DNA of 64,000 bases. Source: Alloacidobacterium sp035547425 (lineage in GTDB: Bacteria; Acidobacteriota; Terriglobia; Terriglobales; Acidobacteriaceae). Below are positions 41,683 through 49,485 of this stretch, piece by piece. Numbering within the stretch: the first letter of the stretch is position 1; every line of letters begins with the position of its first letter. The translations under genes were made by a program, and so were the position numbers. The stretch is taken from contig DASZUU010000026.1 in NCBI GenBank assembly GCA_035547425.1, forward strand, positions 1-64,000, written 5' to 3'. The notes under the pieces were generated by a model. The model saw only the letters and a program-made list of their open reading frames with translations, was not told the DNA's origin and made no database searches.

Positions 41683-43257
41683 TTATTTCTTTCCGTTTTC
41701 GGTAGCAGTTGTTTCTGCCTTCTGGCGAAGCGCATGCACAACCACTCGGAGCATTTCTTCCTCCGGAGCAGGCTTGCCTGTCCAGATTTCAAACTGGCGT
41801 GCTCCCTGGTGGACGAACATCTCGACACCGGTGATCACCGGGATGCTCTTTTCGCGGGCCATCTTGAGCAGCGGCGTTTCAATTGGGTTATAAACCATAT
41901 CGAAAACGAGCCTTGCGTTGATCTCCTTCGGCTCGAGAATGTGATTTGGTTTTACGCCGTGCATGCCCACCGGAGTGGCATTCAGAATCACATCGAACTG
42001 CGTTTTGGCCAACTGTTCGCGCTTGAAAGTCTTGGCCTTCGCCTGACGCGCAAGTCTCTGGCCGTCTTCCGAAGTGCGGTTCAGAATAAAGACCTCCGCG
42101 CCTTTCTCCTTCAATCCAAACACCGCTGCTCTTGCCGCGCCGCCCGCCCCCAGAACCAGAATCTTTGCTCCCTTTAGAGACAAGCGCCGTTCCAGCGGAC
42201 GGACAACGGCGGCTACATCGGTATTAAAGCCGTACAGCTTTCCATCCTGAGCGCGGACAACGGTATTACAGGCGCCGATTTTTTCGGAGATCGGGTCAGT
42301 TTTTTCCAGATGCTTCAAAATGTCTTCTTTGAGCGGCATCGTAACCGCCAGCCCATGCACCGGAACCTCGCGAACAAGTGTCAGCAGGTCGCTCACCTTT
42401 GTTGTTTGCAGGGCCAGGAAGACGGCATTGACCGTTTCACGGCGAAAAGCCGTGTTCAGCATTAAGGGCGAGAGAGAATAGCGCACCGGATTCCCGGCCA
42501 CCCCATAAACTTTGGTCGAAACATCAAGTTGATCGATGCGGAATGTGTCATGCAGCGTTCGGGCCGCAATTTGTCCCGGCCCGGTTTCCTCGCCCGGGGT
42601 TGCCGAGGCAAAAGTGAAGACGCTTCCGGCGCGAATTCCGAGCACGCGACTGATCGTGCCCTGATCGCCCATACAGATGCCGATCAGGTTCGCCATATCC
42701 CGCGTGCGCTCCAGAAAGTGCATCATCGTGACGTTATCGGCAAGGTTCTTGGCGGTAGAAACAATCTTGATGAACTCCGGCTCATAGGGCCGGATGCGCT
42801 CGAAGATGCCGTCCAGATCTTTGGTCGCGGCAAAGTCGTGGTACGAGATGATGAGGGCGGCGCCGCGCGCGCGTAATTTTTCTACGCCGGCAGCTTTAAT
42901 CGCCTCCGCGGTCTGAAGCTCCAAATCGACCATGTGGAAGCCGGAAGAAGCTGCCTTTTGCAGAACTTCCAGCTCGTCGGCGATCTTACCCTTGAATTTA
43001 CCTCCTCCTACAACCCGGCGGCAGGTGGCAATGGCTGTCACCTCGCTGCGCTCCGAGAGGAATGTCTTCAGCTTGGGCAAAGCAAGCAACGGTTTGGCAA
43101 GATAATCGAGTCGAAACTCAATAAATGGGTTCTCGCGGACGACGATTTCCGCCCTTTCGATCATCTCGGCAGGGGTGGAACCCGTAATGGCGACACAGAC
43201 CTTTCCAATGCGGGAGCGAAGGTACTGAGGCGAAAGTGCTGGAGCAACGTAATTCAT
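41683..43257 (-). CDS. aroDE: Bifunctional type I 3-dehydroquinate dehydratase/shikimate dehydrogenase
   Basis: This 524-residue fusion carries out two consecutive steps of the shikimate pathway. The N-terminal half (to about 235) is type I DHQ dehydratase: IEFRLDYLAKPLL, the catalytic His in ALIISYHDFAAT and the Schiff-base Lys in PEFIKIVSTA. The C-terminal half is shikimate dehydrogenase: GNPVRYSLSPLMLNTAFRR for shikimate binding, VTMPLKEDILKHLEKTDP with the catalytic Lys, ACNTVV, and the NADP motif LVLGAGGAARAAVFGL. All key residues are present in both halves. Type I and this fusion order resemble the plant enzyme. It is convergent with the PLP enzyme gene and divergent from the M3 peptidase. 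Confidence 0.95.
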   Translation of the reverse strand: MNYVAPALSPQYLRSRIGKVCVAITGSTPAEMIERAEIVVRENPFIEFRLDYLAKPLLALPKLKTFLSERSEVTAIATCRRVVGGGKFKGKIADELEVLQKAASSGFHMVDLELQTAEAIKAAGVEKLRARGAALIISYHDFAATKDLDGIFERIRPYEPEFIKIVSTAKNLADNVTMMHFLERTRDMANLIGICMGDQGTISRVLGIRAGSVFTFASATPGEETGPGQIAARTLHDTFRIDQLDVSTKVYGVAGNPVRYSLSPLMLNTAFRRETVNAVFLALQTTKVSDLLTLVREVPVHGLAVTMPLKEDILKHLEKTDPISEKIGACNTVVRAQDGKLYGFNTDVAAVVRPLERRLSLKGAKILVLGAGGAARAAVFGLKEKGAEVFILNRTSEDGQRLARQAKAKTFKREQLAKTQFDVILNATPVGMHGVKPNHILEPKEINARLVFDMVYNPIETPLLKMAREKSIPVITGVEMFVHQGARQFEIWTGKPAPEEEMLRVVVHALRQKAETTATENGKK

Positions 43258-43403
43258 GAGCGCAATTGCGGCATATTACCGGGTGTTTCCTTAAGATGCA
43301 ACAGTTTACAGATGAAATTCAGTGATAACGGCTAACAGACTATCACTTTGACGGAAATCAGCTACTCTGAATCTAACGAATCACACTGTTTGGGAGAAAA
43401 TTT

Positions 43404-45398
43404 GTGCAAAATCCCCCCAAGAAGACCCACCCCTGGAATCCTGAAGGAGAAGGCATTGTCTCCGAAGCCGGCCTCGACGGCTGGGTAGCTGCCGCTCTGG
43501 ATCGTCACCATAAAGCTTTGGACGAGCTTCTGAAAGTGCAGGGGCAGCGCACCATTGAGAATACGCTTCGTCATTACGACCAAGCTATTGCCGAATTGGG
43601 AGCCGCGGGGTCGCAGACAGCACTGCTCGATAGTGTGCATCCGGAAAAGAAAATTCGTGACAAAGCGCAGGCTTTGACCCAGAAAATCGCAGAAGCGGGA
43701 ACACTGCTGGCTCTGAACCAGGCTGTCTATAATGCGCTGCATGCGATGAGCCTTGAAGGGGTGGATGACGCTACTCGTCATTACGTAGAGCGCTGCCTGC
43801 TTCAATATCGCCTTGCCGGCGTGGATAAAGACGAGGCCACGCGTAACAAAATAAAAGAGTTACAGGATAAGGCAACGTTGCTCTCTCTCACGTTCGGACG
43901 CAACGTGCAGGAAAATGTAAACCGAGTAGTGATCGACAACCCCGACGACCTGGACGGGTTGCCGCCGGATTTTATCGCTGCTCATGCCCCCAACGAACAT
44001 GGGCAGATCACCCTGACCACGGATTATCCCGACTACATGCCGGTGATGACCTTTGCTAAAAAGGCTGAGCTTCGCCTGCGCATGTTTCTTGCCTATAACA
44101 CTCGTGCTTATCCGGCAAATGAGGGTGTTCTGCGCGATCTCTTGAAGATTCGCCGCGAAATAGCCAATATTCTCGGATTTTCCACCTGGGCCGACCTTGC
44201 CATGGCCGACCAGATGATGGGATCGGCGGCAAACCTGAAGGCCTTCTTAGGCGATCTGGATCAGGCGACCAAGGAAGGCGCTTCCCGTGAATATGCGACC
44301 GTTCTCGAATTTGCACGCCGCGAAAATCCGCATCTTGTCTCCATCGACGCCGACAGCCGCGCCTACTGGTATGAGCAATACCGCCGCTCGGCATATGCCT
44401 TCGATTCGCAATCGGTACGGCCTTATTTCCCCTACAAACCAGTCGAAAAGGGAGTTTTAAAGACCGCAGAAAAGCTTTTCCAGGTGCAATTCCGGCCTGC
44501 GGAGAACGCCGATGTGTGGCATCCATCGGTGAGCGCATGGGAAGTTTTTGATAACGAACAGTGCATCGGCAGGTTTTACCTCGATATGCACCCGCGTGAG
44601 GGCAAGGACAAGTGGTTCAGCGCGCATCCGTTGATCCCCGGAATCGCCGGAAAGCAGGTGCCGGAAGCTGCGCTGATCTGCAATTTTCCTGAGCCGAAGG
44701 ATGAGAATCCCGGCCTGATGCAGTATTCCGATGTCGTGACATTTTTTCATGAGTTTGGCCACCTCATGCACGCAATTCTTGGCGGACAGCAAAAATGGGC
44801 TGGAGTCAGCGGTATTTCTACTGAAGGAGACTTTGTGGAGGTGCCGTCGCAGATGCTGGAAGAGTTTTTCCGCGACCCCAAATTGCTGGCGAGCTTTGCG
44901 CATCATTACCAGACAGGTGAGCCGATTCCGGCAGAGCTGGTTGAGAAGATGAACCGCGCTGGAGCTTTTGGGCGAGCCGATTGGGTACGCACCCAGCTCT
45001 TCTATACGAGCTATTCGCTCGATACCCACTACGATGACCCGAAAAATCTGGATTTAGCTGTCCTGATGCAGGCGGACTATACCAAGTTTCTCCCTTACAC
45101 CTGGATTGACGGCAACCGCATGTATGCGAGCTTCACGCATCTTACAGGCTATTCCTCGAACTACTACACGTATCTCTACGACAAGGTGATTGCGCTCGAC
45201 TTCTTTCACCAGTTCGACCGTGAAAACCTGCTCGAAGGCCCCATTGCCATGCGTTATCGGAAGACGGTTCTCGAGCCGGGCGGCTCCGTTCCTGGAAAGA
45301 CCATCGTCCAGCAATTTCTGGGCCGGGAACAAAGTCTGGAAGCCTTTGTCAATTGGATCGGAGAAGAGTTTGAGCAACCGGTAGAGATATCAGTGTAA
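43404..45398 (+). CDS. M3-family metallopeptidase (oligopeptidase A/peptidyl-dipeptidase-like)
   Basis: This 664-residue zinc peptidase of the thimet oligopeptidase family carries the active-site motif VTFFHEFGHLMHAILGG (HExxH) with the third zinc ligand Glu in the following GDFVEVPSQMLEEFF. FYLDMHPREGKDKWFSAHP is another M3 landmark. No signal peptide is seen, so it acts in the cytoplasm on short peptides. The start codon is GTG at 43404 with GGGAG 10 bases upstream. An SDR gene follows 17 bases downstream from its ATG and is probably co-transcribed. Confidence 0.93.
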   Translation: MQNPPKKTHPWNPEGEGIVSEAGLDGWVAAALDRHHKALDELLKVQGQRTIENTLRHYDQAIAELGAAGSQTALLDSVHPEKKIRDKAQALTQKIAEAGTLLALNQAVYNALHAMSLEGVDDATRHYVERCLLQYRLAGVDKDEATRNKIKELQDKATLLSLTFGRNVQENVNRVVIDNPDDLDGLPPDFIAAHAPNEHGQITLTTDYPDYMPVMTFAKKAELRLRMFLAYNTRAYPANEGVLRDLLKIRREIANILGFSTWADLAMADQMMGSAANLKAFLGDLDQATKEGASREYATVLEFARRENPHLVSIDADSRAYWYEQYRRSAYAFDSQSVRPYFPYKPVEKGVLKTAEKLFQVQFRPAENADVWHPSVSAWEVFDNEQCIGRFYLDMHPREGKDKWFSAHPLIPGIAGKQVPEAALICNFPEPKDENPGLMQYSDVVTFFHEFGHLMHAILGGQQKWAGVSGISTEGDFVEVPSQMLEEFFRDPKLLASFAHHYQTGEPIPAELVEKMNRAGAFGRADWVRTQLFYTSYSLDTHYDDPKNLDLAVLMQADYTKFLPYTWIDGNRMYASFTHLTGYSSNYYTYLYDKVIALDFFHQFDRENLLEGPIAMRYRKTVLEPGGSVPGKTIVQQFLGREQSLEAFVNWIGEEFEQPVEISV

Positions 45399-45415
45399 GA
45401 ATCGAAAAGGTGTTT

Positions 45416-46228
45416 ATGCAGCCTTCGCAAACAGTACGCAACTCAGTGCAGAATAAATGGGCGCTTGTCACCGGGGCCAGCGCCGGGATCGGTGTTGCTT
45501 TGGCTGAACAGTTGGCGGCTGCGGGAGCAAACCTGGTATTGACGGCCAGGCGCGCAGACCGGCTGGAAGCGCTGTCGACCAGGCTTCAGGGCACATACAG
45601 TATCCAGACAAGGGTGATTCCTGCCGATCTTGCCAATCCAGCCGTTCCTGAGCAGCTTCTTGCCGCCACAGAGGATGCGGGCACTCCGATCGATATCCTC
45701 ATCAACAACGCAGGGTTCGGCTACTATGGACGATTTGCTGAAAGTGATCCTGCCAACCAGCGAGAAATGGTTGAGCTGAACTGTGCTGCCGTTGTCCATC
45801 TCACGCGGCTGTTTCTGCCCAAAATGATTGAGCGGCGAAGGGGCTATGTGATGATCGTAGCCTCTACTGCCGCGTATCAGCCAGTGGCTTACATGGCTAC
45901 CTATGCCGCGACAAAGGTCTTTGACCGATTCTTTGCCGAAGCGTTGGCTCACGAGGTTGCTGAGTATGGCATCAAAGTCAGCGCGCTGTGCCCGGGCCCT
46001 ACAGAATCGGAATTTCACGAAATTGCGGGTACGCGCAGCCAATTTGGGCGCGGACGCCAATCCGCCGAAGAGGTTGCCCAACTTGGGGTACAAGGGCTCA
46101 TCGAAGGCAAGCCCTGGGTCATTCCGTATACCGCCGGCAAGGCTATGGTGTTCATGCAGCGGCTTTTACCGCGCCGCATGGTTTCGGGAGCAGCAGCGAA
46201 AATGTTTAGGCCCAAAAGCCACGCGTAA
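45416..46228 (+). CDS. Short-chain dehydrogenase/reductase
   Basis: This classical SDR has 270 residues. The coenzyme motif is WALVTGASAGIGVALAEQL, NNAG appears as ILINNAGFGYYG, and the catalytic Ser and YxxxK are in MIVASTAAYQPVAYMATYAATK. RRADRLEAL after strand 2 suggests NADP(H). It resembles DltE/YqjQ-type reductases; the substrate is unknown. ATG 45416 is preferred because AAAGG lies 5 bases before it; the GTG at 45410 is the alternative. Confidence 0.9.
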   Translation: MQPSQTVRNSVQNKWALVTGASAGIGVALAEQLAAAGANLVLTARRADRLEALSTRLQGTYSIQTRVIPADLANPAVPEQLLAATEDAGTPIDILINNAGFGYYGRFAESDPANQREMVELNCAAVVHLTRLFLPKMIERRRGYVMIVASTAAYQPVAYMATYAATKVFDRFFAEALAHEVAEYGIKVSALCPGPTESEFHEIAGTRSQFGRGRQSAEEVAQLGVQGLIEGKPWVIPYTAGKAMVFMQRLLPRRMVSGAAAKMFRPKSHA

Positions 46229-46336
46229 TATCTTCCGCTATCGACAGTAACCCCAAATTATGACTATTTTGGGAGTGGCATCGCTAGTTCTATTTGCTAC
46301 AGTCAGGACACTGAATTTGTCTACGAGGGGAGACTT

Positions 46337-47314
46337 GTGGCCGCCTCCATTTCTGCCTTGAATTCTCTGTCCACGATTTATTGCGATCCTTCTCTTTTTC
46401 GCCAGAACTTCAACACTCTGCCGTTTGAGGTGGAGCACGCGCTATCGACCGATCCCCGTTTTGAGCTGTCGCGGCTGATCGAGCTTGCTCACAAGATTGC
46501 CACGCGCAACGATCCGCACCGCAAATTTGGTGACGTAACCTGTCTTCTCGGCAAACAGGATCCAGGCAAGCCGGTGCTGGAAGGCGCAAAGTTTTCGTCA
46601 GATGTGACTGAAACTATCCGCCAGATCAAGACAGCCGATGCATGGATCATGCTCAACCACATCGAGCGCGATCCTGCATACCGCGAGGTTCTGGAAGCGT
46701 GCATCTGCGACCTTTTGCGGCTTTCCGGTAAAGACCTGCGCAAGCAGATCAAGTGGTTCGAGGCAATTGTGTTTATCAGCTCACCAGGTCGAGCCACCCC
46801 TTATCACATTGACCGTGAGTGCTCCTGGCTGTTGCAGATTGCCGGCGAGAAAGAAATACACCTCTTCGATCGCGCCGACCGCGAAATTACGCCAAATGAT
46901 GAGCTGGAGCGCTATTGGCTGGCGCACAATGGTGCCGGCGTCTATAAGCCCCAGTTTGAATCACGCGCCATGGTCTATCAATTGCGTCCGGGAACAGGCG
47001 TGCATATTCCGGTGAACTCGCCGCATTGGCTGCGGAATGGAAACCAGGTTTCCATCTCGCTCAATGTGAATTTTGTTTTCCACGATTCGCTTCTGGGAAA
47101 CATCTACCGCGCAAATTACTACTTGCGTAAAAAGGGTATGAATCCGGCGCCTCCCGGAGTAAACCCCGTGGTCGATCGGTTGAAAAGCAGGGTGATTTCA
47201 TCGGCACAGCAGTTAAGCTGCAGGCTGAAGAAAAAGCCATACGTGCCGCAGATTTCGCTCGAACAGAATGCGCGCATCTTCAACCTGCTCGAGGGCGGGA
47301 ACAAAACAGCTTAA
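46337..47314 (+). CDS. Cupin-like/JmjC-related putative 2-oxoglutarate Fe(II) oxygenase
   Basis: This 325-residue protein has a double-stranded beta-helix core at about residues 150-245. TPYHIDRECSWLLQIAGEKE supplies an HxD iron pair, and GTGVHIPVNSPHWLRNG supplies the distal His region, as in cupin-8/JmjC-type oxygenases. The N-terminal ~110 residues and basic C-terminal ~70 residues match no domain I recognise. The start is GTG 46337 with a GAGGGGAG ribosome binding site. It stands alone between the SDR and a convergent GNAT gene. Hydroxylation of a protein or other substrate is conceivable but unknown; some related proteins sit in secondary-metabolite or cell-surface gene sets. Confidence 0.7.
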   Translation: MAASISALNSLSTIYCDPSLFRQNFNTLPFEVEHALSTDPRFELSRLIELAHKIATRNDPHRKFGDVTCLLGKQDPGKPVLEGAKFSSDVTETIRQIKTADAWIMLNHIERDPAYREVLEACICDLLRLSGKDLRKQIKWFEAIVFISSPGRATPYHIDRECSWLLQIAGEKEIHLFDRADREITPNDELERYWLAHNGAGVYKPQFESRAMVYQLRPGTGVHIPVNSPHWLRNGNQVSISLNVNFVFHDSLLGNIYRANYYLRKKGMNPAPPGVNPVVDRLKSRVISSAQQLSCRLKKKPYVPQISLEQNARIFNLLEGGNKTA

Positions 47315-47403
47315 GACAGTCTCAAAGCGATTTCAGTTTCTCTTATGCTGCAAATGTGCTGCACCTGTTTGGCTCGATGACAAAAGCAGGTACAGCGTGA
47401 AGC

Positions 47404-47874
47404 TCAGGCTTCCACAGGCTCGACGTAGAACATCTCGTTCGTCTGGCGGAAACCATTGCTTGCGTAGAGAGGTCTGCCTTCATCGGTGGAGTGCAGGGAG
47501 ACGACGCGAATTTTGCGGCGGCGTGCTTCCGCCAGGGCATATTCGATGAGGTGGCTTGCCAGCTTGCGGCGGCGATACTCCGGTTCGACGTAAACATTCA
47601 GCAGATAGCCGCGCTGCGTTGAGCGTGGATCGAGCGGATGTGGCGGCCAATCGAGCAGGAGAAGTCCCGCGCCTGCCACTACTTTCCCCTCATCTTCTGT
47701 GAGCCACCCCAGATATTTGCCTTCGTTGATCATGCGCACAACCCACGGTTCAAAGTTCTGCGACATGACCTGGAGCACCTGGTTGTCGCGGCGTCCGGCA
47801 TCAACGAACATGCGATGGCGATGGCGGGTGATGGTGGGGGCGTCGGCAGCGGTGGCAGTGCGCGTCTCAAGCAT
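47404..47874 (-). CDS. GNAT-family N-acetyltransferase
   Basis: This acetyltransferase has 156 residues. The acetyl-CoA-binding region reads YLLNVYVEPEYRRRKLASHL (motif A), followed by EARRRKIRVVSLHSTDEGRP and LYASNGFRQTNEMFY (motif B). The start at 47874 is used because the frame further upstream runs antisense through tilS and shows no relation to the family. The substrate is unknown. It is divergent from tilS, whose ATG is only 39 bases away. Confidence 0.9.
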   Translation of the reverse strand: MLETRTATAADAPTITRHRHRMFVDAGRRDNQVLQVMSQNFEPWVVRMINEGKYLGWLTEDEGKVVAGAGLLLLDWPPHPLDPRSTQRGYLLNVYVEPEYRRRKLASHLIEYALAEARRRKIRVVSLHSTDEGRPLYASNGFRQTNEMFYVEPVEA

Positions 47875-47913
47875 ACGTGAGCCAGTATAAGACGATAGGA
47901 TGATTTCGAGAGA

Positions 47914-49275
47914 ATGCCGACGCAGAAACAAAATTCGCTGCCGCTGACAACCGCGCTTTTTCAACCAGGCATGCGACTGGGCGTGGCCGTTTCCGGCGGC
48001 GCTGATTCGGTCGCCCTGCTTCGCAGCCTGCATCAGCGATGGAAGGAGCTGGGAATCGGGCTGGCGGTTCTGCACGTGCATCATGGGATTCGCGGCGCAG
48101 AGGCGGACGAGGATGCTGCGTTTGTAGAGCAACTGACTGGCGAGTTGGGAATGCGGTTTCTCCGGCACGACGTGGATACGCCAGCCCGTGCTCAATCTGC
48201 GCAGGAAACCGTGGAAGAAGCGGCAAGAAAGCTGCGCTATGCGTGGTTTGAGAGCCTGCTGGCGCAGCGGGAATTCGATGCCATCGCGACGGCTCATACG
48301 CTCGACGATCAGGCTGAAACAGTGTTGCAGAAATTGCTTCGCGGCGCCTGGACAGAGGGTTTGGCGGGGATTTTTCCGTCTGTCGCCTGCCCTACGGGGC
48401 AAATTTTGCGACCTTTTCTTGAGACGCGGCGGTCGCAAATCGAGGCGTGGCTCCGGGAAATCGGTCAGGAGTGGCGGGAGGACTCGACGAATCGCGACAC
48501 GGTTTACACGCGCAATCGGATTCGACACGATCTTTTGCCGGTTTTAGCCGAATATAATCCGCGAATTGCCTCCCATCTCGCTCATTTGGCAGCGATTGCG
48601 CGTGATGAGGAGGCCTACTGGCAGCTGGAATTGCAGCGTATTTTGCCCTCTTTGCTGTTGCCGGGGCGTGCTGTGCGTGGAGGTGGGCGGTCGAGTTCGA
48701 CGCATCCGGAAGAGTCTTCGGTAGGAATGGAAGTAGAGAGGTTACGCGGATTATCACCCGCGCTGCGGCGGAGAATATTGCGCGCAGCAGCGGAGCAGGT
48801 TGGAACTACCCTCAATTTCGATCAGACTGAACTTTTATTGACGATGTGCGAAGCCAAAGGCAGCCGACGAGAGACAATGACGGCAGAAGTTCGGGCGGAA
48901 CGCACTCCCCGGGAACTGCGTATTATTCGTGAGCGGGTGATGGCGCGGCCACAAGTTATTGAATATACAATTCCAATTCCGGGTGAAGTAGTGGCTGAGG
49001 GTTTTGGCTTTCGATTCATCGCCAGCGTTCCTGAGATTCAGGGATCGCCGCATCCACCAGCCATTTTGCGGGTTCATAAGGCTGGGGACCGGGTTAAATT
49101 GCGCTATTCGTCAGCTCCGAAACGCGTGAAAGAGGTATTGGAACGGATGCAGGTGCCTCCGGCTGAACGAAAAAACTGGCCTGTACTGGAATGGAAGGGG
49201 GAGATTGTCTGGATTCGGGGCGTGGAAGTAGATAGCAGATCGCAATTGACAGTGATTACCGAGGATATGTCCTGA
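47914..49275 (+). CDS. tilS: tRNA(Ile)-lysidine synthetase
   Basis: This protein has 453 residues. The ATP-pyrophosphatase PP-loop is VAVSGGADSVALLRSL near residue 27, followed by HVHHGIRGAEADEDAAF and the family motif ATAHTLDDQAETVLQKLLRG. A C-terminal TilS domain is present (HKAGDRVKLRYSS). The enzyme converts C34 of the AUA-reading tRNA(Ile) to lysidine, which sets isoleucine identity. It is followed by a 210-base gap and ftsH, an arrangement (tilS-ftsH) common in many bacteria. Confidence 0.96.
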   Translation: MPTQKQNSLPLTTALFQPGMRLGVAVSGGADSVALLRSLHQRWKELGIGLAVLHVHHGIRGAEADEDAAFVEQLTGELGMRFLRHDVDTPARAQSAQETVEEAARKLRYAWFESLLAQREFDAIATAHTLDDQAETVLQKLLRGAWTEGLAGIFPSVACPTGQILRPFLETRRSQIEAWLREIGQEWREDSTNRDTVYTRNRIRHDLLPVLAEYNPRIASHLAHLAAIARDEEAYWQLELQRILPSLLLPGRAVRGGGRSSSTHPEESSVGMEVERLRGLSPALRRRILRAAAEQVGTTLNFDQTELLLTMCEAKGSRRETMTAEVRAERTPRELRIIRERVMARPQVIEYTIPIPGEVVAEGFGFRFIASVPEIQGSPHPPAILRVHKAGDRVKLRYSSAPKRVKEVLERMQVPPAERKNWPVLEWKGEIVWIRGVEVDSRSQLTVITEDMS

Positions 49276-49485
49276 AGTAACCGGGATGGCAACAGAGAGG
49301 AATTGCTTTCAGGCGGGTACTGAGGAGTAGAATGAAAAATGCGCAACTAGACGCAAAATTCGGGAACATTTTCCCGGCACTTTCTCTATGAAAACCGCGT
49401 CTAATGTTGGAGAAACTGTGAGAAAACCGGCGCTTTTTCTCATTGAGGCTTTACCAGCGCCTGAAGAGAATCGAGGGTTTAATTC
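49276..49485 (+). promoter_or_regulatory. ftsH leader region with two stem-loops
   Basis: This 210-base gap holds a hairpin CGGGAA-CATT-TTCCCG at 49361-49376 and a second inverted repeat TGAGAAAA/TTTTCTCA at 49419-49442 with an 8-base loop, about 45 bases before the ftsH GTG. They may be leader structures or a tilS terminator. A regulator cannot be named. Confidence 0.4.

Noticed and set aside
47875..48528. N-terminal extension of about 218 residues on the GNAT protein
   Set aside because: The extension lies antisense to tilS and has no family similarity. The GNAT domain starts naturally at ATG 47874.
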